DNA of 64,000 bases from JALYGY01 sp963800975 (GCA_963800975.1 CAWDDB010000012.1:62001-126000), one strand, 5' to 3'. Positions 1 through 7,764 are shown, counted from the stretch's first letter. The notes: generated from the sequence alone by a model not told the origin. Made by a program: numbers and translations.

Positions 1-239
<239 letters not shown>

Positions 240-272
240 GCCACGCTCCAGCAGGACGTGGCCACCTAGAGA

Positions 273-821
273 CTAGTCGTAGCCGCCGCCTTCGCTGTCG
301 CCGGGTCCCGGCCACGGCGCGTACGAGAGCTCCTGCGCGGGTACCCACGGCTCGACGCGCGGGCCCGCCTCCTTGACCTCCAGCCTCGCCGCCAGCTCCG
401 TCAGTGCGGCCTCCGAAAGCGACCCCTCGACAAGCGGGAACACCACCCGCTCCTCGAGCCGGATGTGTGCCTCCAGGCGATCCCCTATCTCGCGCAGCGT
501 CGCGAGCTGGACGGTCCCGCCCACCACCTCGTCGCTGAGCCGCATGACGAGGCCCCGAATGCGCGCATGGTCTTCGAGCATCTCGACCAAGGCATCCTGG
601 CTCACGTCCCCTCCGTGGCGCGCCATCACCGGCAAGAGGACCTCCTCTTCTTTGCGGAAATGGATCGCGGTGTCTCTCTGCCAGAAGTCTAGGAAGCCAC
701 TGGCCGTCTTCTGCGCCGGATGGGCCTCGTCTCCATCCGCCGCCCTCCGGAGCCTGCGGGCCTGCACTAGACCGTGGTGGTGATCCTCCGAAAGGCTCCT
801 GAGTTCCGGCGTGCGCTTCAT
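273..821 (-). CDS. Hemerythrin-domain (HHE) protein
   Basis: This 182-residue protein has the di-iron ligand pattern of hemerythrin HHE domains: a His cluster at residues 14-16, HFRKE at 54-58, H69, H85, and HIRLE at 119-123. Such proteins bind O2 or NO, or help repair iron centres, in the cytoplasm. The C-terminal 35 residues are acidic and glycine-rich with no recognised domain. Its ATG (821-819) shares a base with the stop of the upstream cupin gene (TGATG), so the two are probably translationally coupled. Two cupin genes precede it in the same operon, and an Rrf2-type regulator gene is divergent. I infer a role in nitrosative or oxidative stress from that context. Confidence 0.85.
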   Translation of the reverse strand: MKRTPELRSLSEDHHHGLVQARRLRRAADGDEAHPAQKTASGFLDFWQRDTAIHFRKEEEVLLPVMARHGGDVSQDALVEMLEDHARIRGLVMRLSDEVVGGTVQLATLREIGDRLEAHIRLEERVVFPLVEGSLSEAALTELAARLEVKEAGPRVEPWVPAQELSYAPWPGPGDSEGGGYD

Positions 822-1177
822 CAGTCTCCCTTCTTTGCCTTCCGCAAGAGATTGCTACCGATGCGCAGGGGCCCTCGTCGCCGGTGGACCGTGAGGTAGG
901 CGAAGTCGTCGGAAGAGGCCCGGGTGGAGCGCCCAGCTCCCCTGGGCACGAAGACCAGCTTCCCCGCGGACAGAGCGTGCTCCTCCGCTTCCACGCGCAC
1001 GGATCCTGAACCGGCCACGCCTACGAAGAGGACGTCCGCCTCCTCGTTGACGTGCTCCTCGACGCCACCTCCTGCCTCGAAACGCACCAGGTTGGCGTTG
1101 ATCTCCCCGCTCTCCCGAAGCGTCCAGATGACCCCGGCACCCCCGCCCGCGGCAAGCTGTTTGAGGTCCGCCGGCAC
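821..1177 (-). CDS. Small cupin protein (118 aa)
   Basis: A single-domain cupin. The barrel motifs are visible as HVNEEADVLFVGVAGSG and LSAGKLVFVPRGAGRS, while the central part is degenerate in metal-ligand histidines, so catalysis is doubtful. I chose the GTG at 1177 because AGGGAAG lies about 8 nt upstream and the frame before it overlaps the preceding gene. The stop overlaps the hemerythrin start. It is the middle gene of a cupin-cupin-hemerythrin operon. The function is unknown; small cupins of this kind often bind ligands or act as sensory partners. Confidence 0.7.
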   Translation of the reverse strand: MPADLKQLAAGGGAGVIWTLRESGEINANLVRFEAGGGVEEHVNEEADVLFVGVAGSGSVRVEAEEHALSAGKLVFVPRGAGRSTRASSDDFAYLTVHRRRGPLRIGSNLLRKAKKGD

Positions 1178-1188
1178 TGCTACTTCCC

Positions 1189-1584
1189 TTATCCCGAGCC
1201 CCCGGCGCCGCCCCCGGTCGCGATGCTCAGAATGCACACCGCATCGTCGAGGGCTTCCACCGCGTGTTTCACTCCGGCGTCGCACGCGAGGAGCGTCTCC
1301 GATCCGGCCTCGACGTTGCCATCCTCTGTCGTAAGGCGTACGCGCCCTTCTCTAACGGCTAGCGAGATGGGACCGGGCGCGGCGTGCTCTTCGAGTCGGT
1401 CACCTTCCTCCATCACCAGCAACACCACGTTCAACCCTCCACCCTTGCGCAGGGTGGTGGCGTTGCGCCGGCCCTCTTGCCACTCCTTCTCACCACGCAG
1501 GCGGGATACCTCCGCCCCCAGGTCGAAGCTCTGAAGCGTGCCGTGCATGGGCCGTTCGGATCCGGGGCGAGGTCGTCGCGACAT
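1189..1584 (-). CDS. Cupin protein (131 aa), first gene of the stress operon
   Basis: A cupin with the pattern GGLNVVLLVMEEGDRLEEHA in the first motif and GSETLLACDAGVKHAVEALD in the second. It resembles small cupins that sit with stress genes. The ATG at 1584 is preceded by GAGGAGACC with suitable spacing; a second ATG 12 codons later is possible. The gene ends 11 nt before the next cupin start. It heads the minus-strand operon that faces the Rrf2-type gene, and a palindrome in the shared intergenic region could control both directions. Confidence 0.7.
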   Translation of the reverse strand: MSRRPRPGSERPMHGTLQSFDLGAEVSRLRGEKEWQEGRRNATTLRKGGGLNVVLLVMEEGDRLEEHAAPGPISLAVREGRVRLTTEDGNVEAGSETLLACDAGVKHAVEALDDAVCILSIATGGGAGGSG

Positions 1585-1632
1585 CCTGGTCTCCTCTGTC
1601 TGTGCGGGCCGAACTTACCGACCTCATACTAT

Positions 1633-1650
1633 TACATTACCGGTAACGTA
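1633..1650. promoter_or_regulatory. 18-bp palindrome, candidate Rrf2 operator
   Basis: TACATTACC and GGTAACGTA form an inverted repeat with one mismatched pair, around the perfect core TTACCGGTAA. It lies 49 bp upstream of the minus-strand cupin start and 95 bp upstream of the Rrf2-type start. Its position between divergent units and its symmetry fit a regulator binding site. The assignment to the neighbouring Rrf2 protein is an inference. Confidence 0.5.
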
Positions 1651-1744
1651 TAAGGGCTGTGGCATGGCGGGGGGAGCGGAGTGTATCTTTAGCGTCCGGG
1701 GTAGTCGAAGTAGCCGGGTGGCCCCTCCGAAGGAGTCGGTTGGT

Positions 1745-2176
1745 TTGAGATTGGAGTTTGGCAGCGAGGTGCGGTACGCCTTGAGGGCTCTGGTTTACCT
1801 CGCTTGGGCCGGTGAGCGGGTGACGGCGGGCACGATCTCGGCCGAGGCCAACGTCCCGCGCCGCCTGCTGGCTCGTATCCTGGCTGAACTTTCCCGCGCG
1901 GGCCTGGTGGAGAGCGAGCAGGGCCGCGGAGGGGGCTCCCGGCTCGCGCGGCCGGCGGGCGAGATAACCCTCCGGGAAACGGTGGAGGCGGTGGAAGGGC
2001 CCTTCGGCGTCACCCGCTGCATCATGCAGGACCGTGCCTGCGGTGGAGGCGCCCCCTGCACGCTACACGAAGCCTAGGAGGAGGGCCAACGAGCCATCCT
2101 CGAATACCTCGGCGGCCAGAGCCTCCAGGACTTCGTCGCACAGAGTCCCTCGGTCCACCTCTCTCCCGGGGACTAG
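1745..2176 (+). pseudogene. Rrf2-family Fe-S regulator interrupted by an in-frame amber codon
   Basis: The N-terminal winged helix is typical of Rrf2 regulators: EVRYALRALVYLA at residues 8-20, then a recognition region through RGGGSRLARP. Three cysteines at 92, 99 and 105 match the [2Fe-2S] ligands of IscR/NsrR-type sensors. The frame stops at TAG (2075-2077) after CTLHEA. The same frame continues for 32 codons as EEGQRAILEYLGGQSLQDFV and on to a TAG at 2174-2176, which is the normal family tail. A tryptophan codon (TGG) is expected at the amber position. TTG at 1745 is the best start, with AAGGAG about 10 nt upstream. Without readthrough the product is 110 residues and lacks part of the dimer helix, so the gene is either a recent nonsense mutant or a sequence error. 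Confidence 0.75.
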
Positions 2177-2213
2177 AGCGGGCCAGACGAACGCGTGCTC
2201 TCGCACCCCAGCC

Positions 2214-2705
2214 CTACGTTTCCGGTGGCAACTCCGCGAACTCGTAGCCGTACCTCTCGGTAAAGGCCACTAGCTTCTCCCGGACCGCCGGATCCTCCGG
2301 TTCCGCCTGCAGCGGTATTCGTCCCTCGGCCGCTTCTTCGAAAAAGTGTCCCATCCCTCCGGGGGAGAAGACCAGCAGCACCCTGGTCGGCTCGATGCCG
2401 GGGTTCGAGGGCTGGTGGACGACACCGCGCGGGATCACCACAAACGAGCCCGCGGGCGCCGTGATCTCGCGCGCCCCGACCCGCACGGTCAGCTCGCCCT
2501 CCAGGACGTAGAAGGTCTCCTCGTGGTGGCGGTGGATGTGGGGTCTTGGTCCCGGAGATCCGGGCGGGATCGTGTTGTCGTGAACCGAGTAGGCGCCGCC
2601 GGTGTCCTCGTCGCCCACCTTGTTGACCATCCTCCCGCCGATCGGGTTCGTGAGCGCTTTCCCGTCCCCCGGGCCGATATAGAGACCTCCGCCTTCGGTA
2701 CTCAT
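2214..2705 (-). CDS. Cupin-domain protein (163 aa)
   Basis: A cupin_2 protein with a well-conserved metal site: RPHIHRHHEETFYVLEGEL in motif 1 and GSFVVIPRGVVHQPSN in motif 2, giving three or more histidines and a glutamate. Such proteins include dioxygenases, isomerases and ligand binders; the substrate is not evident. ATG at 2705 has AAGGAG just upstream and overlaps the stop of the GNAT remnant as ATGA. It is the last gene of a minus-strand unit that begins with the sensor kinase. A C-terminal tail of about 50 residues extends past the barrel. Confidence 0.75.
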   Translation of the reverse strand: MSTEGGGLYIGPGDGKALTNPIGGRMVNKVGDEDTGGAYSVHDNTIPPGSPGPRPHIHRHHEETFYVLEGELTVRVGAREITAPAGSFVVIPRGVVHQPSNPGIEPTRVLLVFSPGGMGHFFEEAAEGRIPLQAEPEDPAVREKLVAFTERYGYEFAELPPET

Positions 2706-2984
2706 GCCTGCTCTCCTTCCCCGGTCTTCCTCACTCCTTGCGCTTCGAGTCGCAGGATAAGCTCTTCGACCTCCCCGCCGCGCGCGTTGGAGAACCCCCT
2801 GTCCTCGCCGCAAGTGGCGAAGCCGCTCTTCTGCAGCACGCGGATCGAGGCCAGGTTGTCTTTGGCGGCGCGCGTAGAGGGGGCGCTCCTTCACCAGATG
2901 CAGGAACATGGACAGAGCCTCGGTGGCGAGGCCCATGCCCCAGTACCGCTCGAAGAAGACGGGTGGGTCGCCCGGGCCGCTCAT
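2702..2984 (-). pseudogene. GNAT acetyltransferase remnant (5' truncated and frameshifted)
   Basis: Only the C-terminal half of a GNAT N-acetyltransferase can be read. ERYWGMGLATEALSMFL is the acetyl-CoA loop and helix region, continuing to KERPLYA. A frameshift near 2875 is needed to continue with AKDNLASIRVLQKSGF, through GEDRGF, to a TGA at 2704-2702. About 90 N-terminal residues are missing. The open frame starts with an ATG that overlaps the sensor-kinase stop as ATGA, so a deletion probably fused the start of a former downstream gene to the GNAT body. It is unlikely to be functional. Confidence 0.75.
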
Positions 2985-4582
2985 CTCTCGCGGAAGCGGA
3001 GCTGGACGGACGTGCCGCGGCCAGGGGTCGAGATGACGTCGAGCTCAGCCCCGACCTCCTCCGCGCGGCGGCGCATGTAGCGCAGGCCGAGGCCGGGCGG
3101 TGGGTCGCCGACGTCGAAGCCGCTCCCGTCGTCCCTGACCCGCACGATGATCACGGAGCCGACCCCACGGGTCTCGAGCCAGAGGTTACGTGCCTGGGAG
3201 TGCTTGATCGCGTTCCAGGACGCCTCGACGAAGACCCGCTGGGCGGCGGCGACCTCGGGGGGTCTCAGGCGCTCGAACGGGACCCTGAAGTCGTCGTGGG
3301 TCTCGACCCCGAAGTACTCCTCGAACCGCCTGAGACGCTGGCGCAGGTAGTCGCTGGGGTTTGAGGCCACGTCCCCGTGCACGGCTTGCAGCTCGTCGTA
3401 GGGTTGGGAGACCCTGTACTCGGTCTCCTGGGAGACCTCCAGCGCCCGGGAGAGCATCCTCCTTGCGGCGTCGTGTTCGCCCCTGCGCTCGGCGTCGAGG
3501 GCGCCGCGCAGGGAGAGGGAGACGCCGTGCACGCCCTGCTTCACGGTGTCGTGCAGCTCGTAGAGCACGCGGCCCTGCTCCACCCTGCGGGCAGCTTCCT
3601 CCTGCTCGCGGCCCAGGCGGCGGCTCGCGAAGGAGACCAGCGCGACGCGCAGGGCGAGGTAGAGAAAGAGGATCGCGCCGGCGTAAGCGACGTACGCCGG
3701 TAGCCGGGCATCCCCCGCCGCCCAGACGAGGACAACGCAGAGCTGCACGGGGGGCGAGAGCGGGCCGAGCCAGAAGGCGAAGACGCGCCACGGCGCGATC
3801 CTGCCAACATGCGTCGGCTCCGTCGGAGGGCCCCGGAGCGCCGCCAGGGCAAGGAAGACGAAGCCCAGGGTCCAGAACATGTCCGGCCACCCGACGAGCC
3901 CGTAGGCGTCTTCGGCGCGCAGCCCGAGGTACCATCCGTCCGCGAGCGCGAAAGCCAGAAAGGCGGCCGCGAAGAACCCCGCGAAGCGTGGTCTCCCCGC
4001 GGTCGAGAGCACCACGAGGCTGAGGTAGAGCAGCGCCGCGTCGAACAGGGTCCAGGAGAACATCGCGAGGACCGCCGGGGTGCTGCCCGCGATCCTCTCC
4101 CCGAGAAAGAAGTACCAGATCAGGACCCCGAAGGAGAGCATGATGCTCAGGGCGTCGAGGAAGGTTACGAGCGTGACGCCCCGCGTGATCCGGTCTACCA
4201 GCAACATCATGGCGCCGAGGAGGAGCAGGTAGGAGATCAGGTAGGCGAGGAGCTGGTGGGAGAGCTGTTGCGAGGCGAGGGCGGGCCCTTGCAGCCCCTG
4301 CCAACCCAGGTCAGCCGCGAGCCCGACGACCAGGCCCGCGGAGATCAGGACCCAGAGACCCCGCTCCCCGCCCCGCGCGCCGAGCGCGGCCCGCGCCGCG
4401 CAGGCCACCGCGAAGGCCGCGCCGACCGAGTACGCGGCCGTCGCCACCACGTAGCGCGCCGCGGATCCCTCGGGGAGCGCGGCGTAGACGACGGCGGCCA
4501 CGGCCCAGCAGGCCAGCGCCGCCACGGGGACAGCCCGAGGCCCGCGCGCAGCGCGCAGTCCGCCCGCGTTCGAGGCTTGCAT
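2981..4582 (-). CDS. Membrane sensor histidine kinase, NarL/DesK (HisKA_3) type
   Basis: A 533-residue protein with about ten hydrophobic segments in the first 320 residues and no large periplasmic loop, so it probably senses a membrane or intramembrane signal. A short coiled linker leads to the dimerisation helix with LYELHDTVKQGVHGVSL, whose His is the likely phospho-acceptor. The HATPase domain follows: N-box EASWNAIKHS, G1 box VRDDGSGFD, then GLGLRYMRRRAEEVGAEL. Kinases of this type normally pair with a LuxR-type response regulator, but none lies here; the next frame is the truncated GNAT remnant. The partner may have been deleted or lie elsewhere. The gene is divergent from the aldo/keto reductase, with a 117-bp shared intergenic region. 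Confidence 0.88.
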   Translation of the reverse strand: MQASNAGGLRAARGPRAVPVAALACWAVAAVVYAALPEGSAARYVVATAAYSVGAAFAVACAARAALGARGGERGLWVLISAGLVVGLAADLGWQGLQGPALASQQLSHQLLAYLISYLLLLGAMMLLVDRITRGVTLVTFLDALSIMLSFGVLIWYFFLGERIAGSTPAVLAMFSWTLFDAALLYLSLVVLSTAGRPRFAGFFAAAFLAFALADGWYLGLRAEDAYGLVGWPDMFWTLGFVFLALAALRGPPTEPTHVGRIAPWRVFAFWLGPLSPPVQLCVVLVWAAGDARLPAYVAYAGAILFLYLALRVALVSFASRRLGREQEEAARRVEQGRVLYELHDTVKQGVHGVSLSLRGALDAERRGEHDAARRMLSRALEVSQETEYRVSQPYDELQAVHGDVASNPSDYLRQRLRRFEEYFGVETHDDFRVPFERLRPPEVAAAQRVFVEASWNAIKHSQARNLWLETRGVGSVIIVRVRDDGSGFDVGDPPPGLGLRYMRRRAEEVGAELDVISTPGRGTSVQLRFRER

Positions 4583-4699
4583 GGATCGTCCTCCAGATCC
4601 CGGTCGTCTCTATCGTACCAAGCCGTCCCGCGCTGGGCCACCCGTCGTCCGCCCGGTGCTAGAGTGTGCCTTCGGAGGAGCGGTCTCGAGAGGAGCGTT

Positions 4700-5698
4700 G
4701 TGGAATACAGGCGGCTGGGCAAGACGGGGTTGATGGTCTCCGAGCTGTGCCTCGGGTGCATGACGTTCGGGCGCGAGCTGGACGAGGAGGGATCTCACCG
4801 GATCCTCGCCCGCTTTCTGGAGGCCGGCGGCAACTTCGTGGACACGGCCGACGTCTACGAAGCGGGCGCCTCCGAGGAGTTCGTCGGCCGCGCCCTGAAG
4901 GAAGCGCGCAGGGAAGACGTAGTGCTCGCCACGAAGGTCCGCTTCCCGATGGGCGGCGGACCGAACGACGCCGGCCTCTCTCGCAAGCACATTTTCTCGG
5001 GCTGCGACGCGAGCCTGAGACGGCTGGGTACCGACTACATCGACCTGTACCAGGTGCACGCCTGGGACGCGGCCACGCCGCTGGAGGAGACGCTCTCGGC
5101 GCTGACGGACCTGGTGCGGCAGGGGAAGGTCCGTTACGTCGGGGTCTCGAACTTCACGGCCTGGCAGCTTGTGAAGGCGCTGTACGTGAGCGAGCTCGGC
5201 GGCTTCGAGAGCTTCGTGAGCCTGCAGCCGCAGTACTCGCTCGTGGAGAGGAACATCGAGCGAGAGGTGCTCCCTGCCTGCCGGGAGGAGGGCGTCGGCG
5301 TCATACCGTGGGGCCCTCTCGGGGGCGGTTTTCTCTCGGGCAAGTACCGGCGTGGCGAGGAGCCGCCCGAAGACTCCCGCATCGCCGGGGCCCTTGAGTC
5401 GATGGAGGAACACTGGGATCGACGGGCCACGGAGCGCAACTGGCGAACGCTCGACGCCGTCGGCGAGATCTCAGAGGAGACGGGCAAGTCCTACGCCCAG
5501 ATCTCCCTGAACTGGCTCCTGAGGCAGGAGGGCGTCACGGCCCCGATCATCGGCGCCAGGCGCATGGAGCAGCTGGAGGACAACCTGGGCGCCTCCGGCT
5601 GGGAGCTGAGCGAAGAGCAGGTCGGGCGGCTCGACCAAGCGAGCGCCATAGAGGACGTCTACCCGTATCGGTTTATCCGGGAGGCGCAACGGGTCTAG
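4700..5698 (+). CDS. Aldo/keto reductase
   Basis: A 332-residue NADPH-dependent carbonyl reductase of the AKR superfamily (TIM barrel, cytoplasmic). The catalytic tetrad is complete: D48, Y53, K79 and H120, seen in NFVDTADVYEAG, LATKVRF and YQVHAWD. The cofactor end is also typical (GVIPWGPLGGGFLSGKYRRG, then QISLNWLLRQEGVTAPIIGA). GTG at 4700 follows GAGAGGAG at the correct distance; the open frame further upstream is antisense to the kinase and not coding. The physiological substrate is unknown. It stands alone, followed by a weak hairpin terminator. Confidence 0.9.
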   Translation: MEYRRLGKTGLMVSELCLGCMTFGRELDEEGSHRILARFLEAGGNFVDTADVYEAGASEEFVGRALKEARREDVVLATKVRFPMGGGPNDAGLSRKHIFSGCDASLRRLGTDYIDLYQVHAWDAATPLEETLSALTDLVRQGKVRYVGVSNFTAWQLVKALYVSELGGFESFVSLQPQYSLVERNIEREVLPACREEGVGVIPWGPLGGGFLSGKYRRGEEPPEDSRIAGALESMEEHWDRRATERNWRTLDAVGEISEETGKSYAQISLNWLLRQEGVTAPIIGARRMEQLEDNLGASGWELSEEQVGRLDQASAIEDVYPYRFIREAQRV

Positions 5699-5705
5699 AG
5701 CGGTT

Positions 5706-5726
5706 CGCGAAGGGTTCGCGCTTTTG
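5706..5726 (+). terminator. Probable weak terminator after the aldo/keto reductase
   Basis: CGCGAA-GGG-TTCGCG forms a 6-bp hairpin 8 nt after the stop codon, followed by CTTTTG. The stem is short and the T-run is only four bases. Confidence 0.45.
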
Positions 5727-5755
5727 ACGGATTAAGGCTTTGAGGCATTAAGTAA

Positions 5756-5770
5756 GCCTAACAAAACCGC
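5756..5770 (+). repeat. Left 15-bp inverted repeat
   Basis: Exact reverse complement of 7216-7230. The sequence is GCCTAACAAAACCGC. Confidence 0.7.
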
Positions 5771-5884
5771 CATCTGGCCTTCTTGCAGCTTGGCTGCGCC
5801 CTCATCTCCCTGCGTTTCCTCGGCTAACCACGTCCAACTCGCGAGAACGGTCGGCCTGGACCGCCGCGCACGGCCTCTGCTTTA

Positions 5885-5902
5885 CTAGGGACATGACGAT
5901 CA
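5885..5902 (+). repeat. 18-nt direct repeat, copy 1
   Basis: CTAGGGACATGACGATCA is identical to 6669-6686, where it contains the start codon of the VOC gene. Here the same ATG opens only an 8-codon frame that ends in TGA, so this looks like the remnant start of another cassette gene. Confidence 0.6.
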
Positions 5903-5987
5903 CACCAAACAATACGTGAGACGAAATGCTGTCTCTCACGGTTGTCGTGGCGGCGCCTGCGACAAGCCCCTTTGCCCGCCCGCTTGT

Positions 5988-6030
5988 CGCCAGTGTCACG
6001 ACACGTATGTGCCGGGTATGTTGTGGCTAG
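5988..6030 (+). repeat. 43-nt imperfect repeat upstream of the kinase gene
   Basis: Aligns without gaps to 6630-6672 with 32 of 43 identical positions, starting CGCCAG and ending GGCTAG. It ends 13 nt before the kinase ATG. It could carry a promoter or a recombination site shared by the cassette genes. Confidence 0.55.
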
Positions 6031-6043
6031 TTATCAGCTAGCA

Positions 6044-6544
6044 ATGGGCATTAGAAATTATCTGATTGAAGGCGTTTCCGGCACCGGCAAAACTTCGGTC
6101 TGCAATGAATTGCAGCGGCGCGGCTACCATGCCATTCATGGTGACCGCGAATTGGCTTTTCAAGGCGATCCGGAAACTGATGAACCGACGGATGGCTTCG
6201 CACACGAGCACCACATTTGGCATGTAGATAAAGTAAAAACCTTGGTCGCCAACCAGGATGAAGCGGTAACATTCTTCTGCGGTGGTTCAAGAAATTTCGC
6301 AAAGTTTATAGATCTATTCGACGGCGTTTTTGTCCTTGAAGGCGACCTTGACACATTGAATCGGCGGCTTGACGAGCGACCGGACTCCGAGTGGGGTGGC
6401 GGAAAGCCAACGGAACGGGAACTCATTGCGCGATTGCATCAGACGAAAGAAGACATTCCGAAGAACGGCATTTCAATCGACGCCACCGCATCGGTCGCGC
6501 GCGTCGTTGACGAAATCGTTCGTCAAAGCGAAGCAGATAAATGA
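6044..6544 (+). CDS. P-loop ATPase / nucleoside-kinase-like protein
   Basis: A 166-residue protein beginning IRNYLIEGVSGTGKTSVC, a Walker A motif of the adenylate-kinase/shikimate-kinase-like fold. Further conserved-looking parts are GYHAIHGDRELAF, and FDGVFVLEGD followed by LNRRLDER, a likely lid arginine region. It probably phosphorylates a small molecule or nucleotide; the substrate is unknown. ATG at 6044 fits the start of the first beta strand. Base composition is clearly lower in G+C than the neighbours and codons such as AAA, GAA and ATT are common, so it was probably acquired by transfer. It lies inside the inverted-repeat-bounded unit. Confidence 0.7.
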   Translation: MGIRNYLIEGVSGTGKTSVCNELQRRGYHAIHGDRELAFQGDPETDEPTDGFAHEHHIWHVDKVKTLVANQDEAVTFFCGGSRNFAKFIDLFDGVFVLEGDLDTLNRRLDERPDSEWGGGKPTERELIARLHQTKEDIPKNGISIDATASVARVVDEIVRQSEADK

Positions 6545-6629
6545 ATGCAATCTATCCCCGCTCATCGCCGAGCCCGGCCCTGGCGGACGGATGAGTAGGG
6601 TCTGCCACACCGGACCTCGCCGCCCTTCT

Positions 6630-6672
6630 CGCCAGCATTACGACCGGAATGTGTTGGGAATGTTACGGCTAG
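6630..6672 (+). repeat. 43-nt imperfect repeat upstream of the VOC gene
   Basis: Partner of 5988-6030 (32 of 43 identical). It ends 4 nt before the VOC ATG and merges into the exact 18-nt repeat at 6669-6686. Confidence 0.55.
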
Positions 6673-6676
6673 GGAC

Positions 6677-7117
6677 ATGACGATCAAGAGATTGGACCAT
6701 GTCAGCGTCGTCGTCGACGACCTTGCAGCCGCTATCGCTTTTTTCACCGCGCTCGGCATGACGCTCGAAGGCGAGATGCCGGTCGAGGGCCCGTGGGTGG
6801 ACCGGGTCAACGGGCTCGAAAGTGTCCAAGTCGACATCGTTATGATGCGGACCCCAGATGGGCACGGGCGGCTTGAGCTGACGAAGTTTCGCAATCCAAA
6901 ACTGGTCGAGATCGAACCGGCGATCGCACCGCCGAACACGCTGGGCCTCCGGAGCGTCATGTTTACAGTCGAAAGCGTTGACGACACTGTCGCTCGCCTG
7001 CGCGCCAACGGCGCCGAACTCGTCGGCGAGGTGGCCCAGTACGAGGACATGTACAGACTCTGCTACATGCGAGGCCCTGCGGGCATCATCGTCGCGCTAG
7101 CCGAGGAACTCTTCTGA
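6677..7117 (+). CDS. VOC (glyoxalase/bleomycin-resistance) family protein
   Basis: A 146-residue vicinal-oxygen-chelate protein with two beta-alpha-beta-beta-beta modules. The first begins RLDHVSVVVDDLAAAIAFF and the second is near LRSVMFTVESVDDTVARL; candidate metal ligands are H8, E60-region acids and the C-terminal acidic strand (IIVALAEELF). Members act as lyases, isomerases, dioxygenases or drug-binding proteins; the substrate is unknown here. The ATG lies inside a repeat that is also present at 5885. Composition is intermediate between the kinase gene and the host. It is the second cargo gene of the possible cassette. Confidence 0.75.
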   Translation: MTIKRLDHVSVVVDDLAAAIAFFTALGMTLEGEMPVEGPWVDRVNGLESVQVDIVMMRTPDGHGRLELTKFRNPKLVEIEPAIAPPNTLGLRSVMFTVESVDDTVARLRANGAELVGEVAQYEDMYRLCYMRGPAGIIVALAEELF

Positions 7118-7215
7118 AGCGTTCACCGCTTTCGGAGAAACCGGTGGCGCCCTAGGCGCTCCTTCGACTCGATCCCATGGCCCGCAACCATCCTGCTTTC
7201 TCGCCTACTTGCGCT

Positions 7216-7230
7216 GCGGTTTTGTTAGGC
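7216..7230 (-). repeat. Right 15-bp inverted repeat
   Basis: Exact reverse complement of 5756-5770. The flanking base words (AAGGCTTGAGG) recur in altered form outside the left end, near 5735. Confidence 0.7.
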
Positions 7231-7404
7231 GCACCAAGGCTTGAGGCTTGAGTTATTGGGACGAGGGGTTACGGCCCCCGACCGAGCCTGGCGCCTAAAG
7301 AACCTCAAACCTAGAACCTAGATCCTGGAACCCGAAACCCATCCCGGACGCTCGTATTCTCCACGAACCGTCCCAGTCGTCGGAGTGTTTGCTAGACTGA
7401 TCTG

Positions 7405-7764
7405 ATGGACCGTTACGGTTTCGACGTCCGCCTGACATCCGCGGCGCGAGAGCTTCTCGGGCCGGACGAGGCCCTCGTCGTCGACTGGCACCGGATGGCC
7501 CTCTGCTGCGCCGGGGCGGGGGAGATGGGCCTCTACGCGATGAAGGAGCAGAAGGCCCGTGGGCGCAGGGGGCTCGTGCGCCTGAGGGGCGAGGCCCCGA
7601 TCTTCGCCGCCCGCGCCATCTTCCCGCACCTCGCGGGTCGCGAGGTGGTCATCGAAGGCCGCAAGACGCTCGGCGTGCGCCGCTTCACCTCGGACCTGCC
7701 TGGCGACTTCGGCCTGCGCGCCGTGATGGGACGCCTCCCGGAGCCCGAGAGGACGGCCCGCTAA
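7405..7764 (+). CDS. Hypothetical protein (119 aa)
   Basis: I do not recognise this family. The protein is compact, without signal peptide or membrane segments. It has two adjacent cysteines (ALCCAGAGEMG, residues 33-36), a basic middle (KARGRRGLVRLRGEAP) and a hydrophobic pair near AARAIFPHLAGREVV. The codon pattern is that of the host and the third positions are G/C-rich, so it is likely coding. It ends tail-to-tail with the TMEM175-like gene, overlapping by 4 nt. No function is inferred. Confidence 0.6.
   Translation: MDRYGFDVRLTSAARELLGPDEALVVDWHRMALCCAGAGEMGLYAMKEQKARGRRGLVRLRGEAPIFAARAIFPHLAGREVVIEGRKTLGVRRFTSDLPGDFGLRAVMGRLPEPERTAR

Larger units (their letters stand above)
5756..7230. 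mobile_element. Possible mobile cassette bounded by 15-bp inverted repeats
   Basis: GCCTAACAAAACCGC at 5756-5770 is the exact reverse complement of GCGGTTTTGTTAGGC at 7216-7230. The 1.47 kb between holds two genes whose base composition differs from the surroundings (the kinase gene is about half G+C, with one 120-nt stretch near 44%), plus repeats in front of each gene. There is no transposase or integrase, so it would have to move in trans. I saw no clear target-site duplication, although AAGGCT-TGAGGC-type words occur just outside both ends. Confidence 0.4.

Noticed and set aside
821..1285. Longer N-terminus of the second cupin
   Set aside because: The first 36 codons overlap the upstream cupin gene and are Arg-rich shadow sequence. 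GTG at 1177 has a ribosome-binding site.
3809..4699. Long + strand frame running into the aldo/keto reductase (629 codons in total)
   Set aside because: Antisense to the sensor kinase, with charged low-complexity sequence. The reductase family start and a ribosome-binding site are at 4700.
5756..7230. Integron attC interpretation of GCCTAAC and GTTAGGC ends
   Set aside because: These words fit the attC core boxes, but the distance between them (about 1.46 kb) is far too great for one attC site and no integrase is present.
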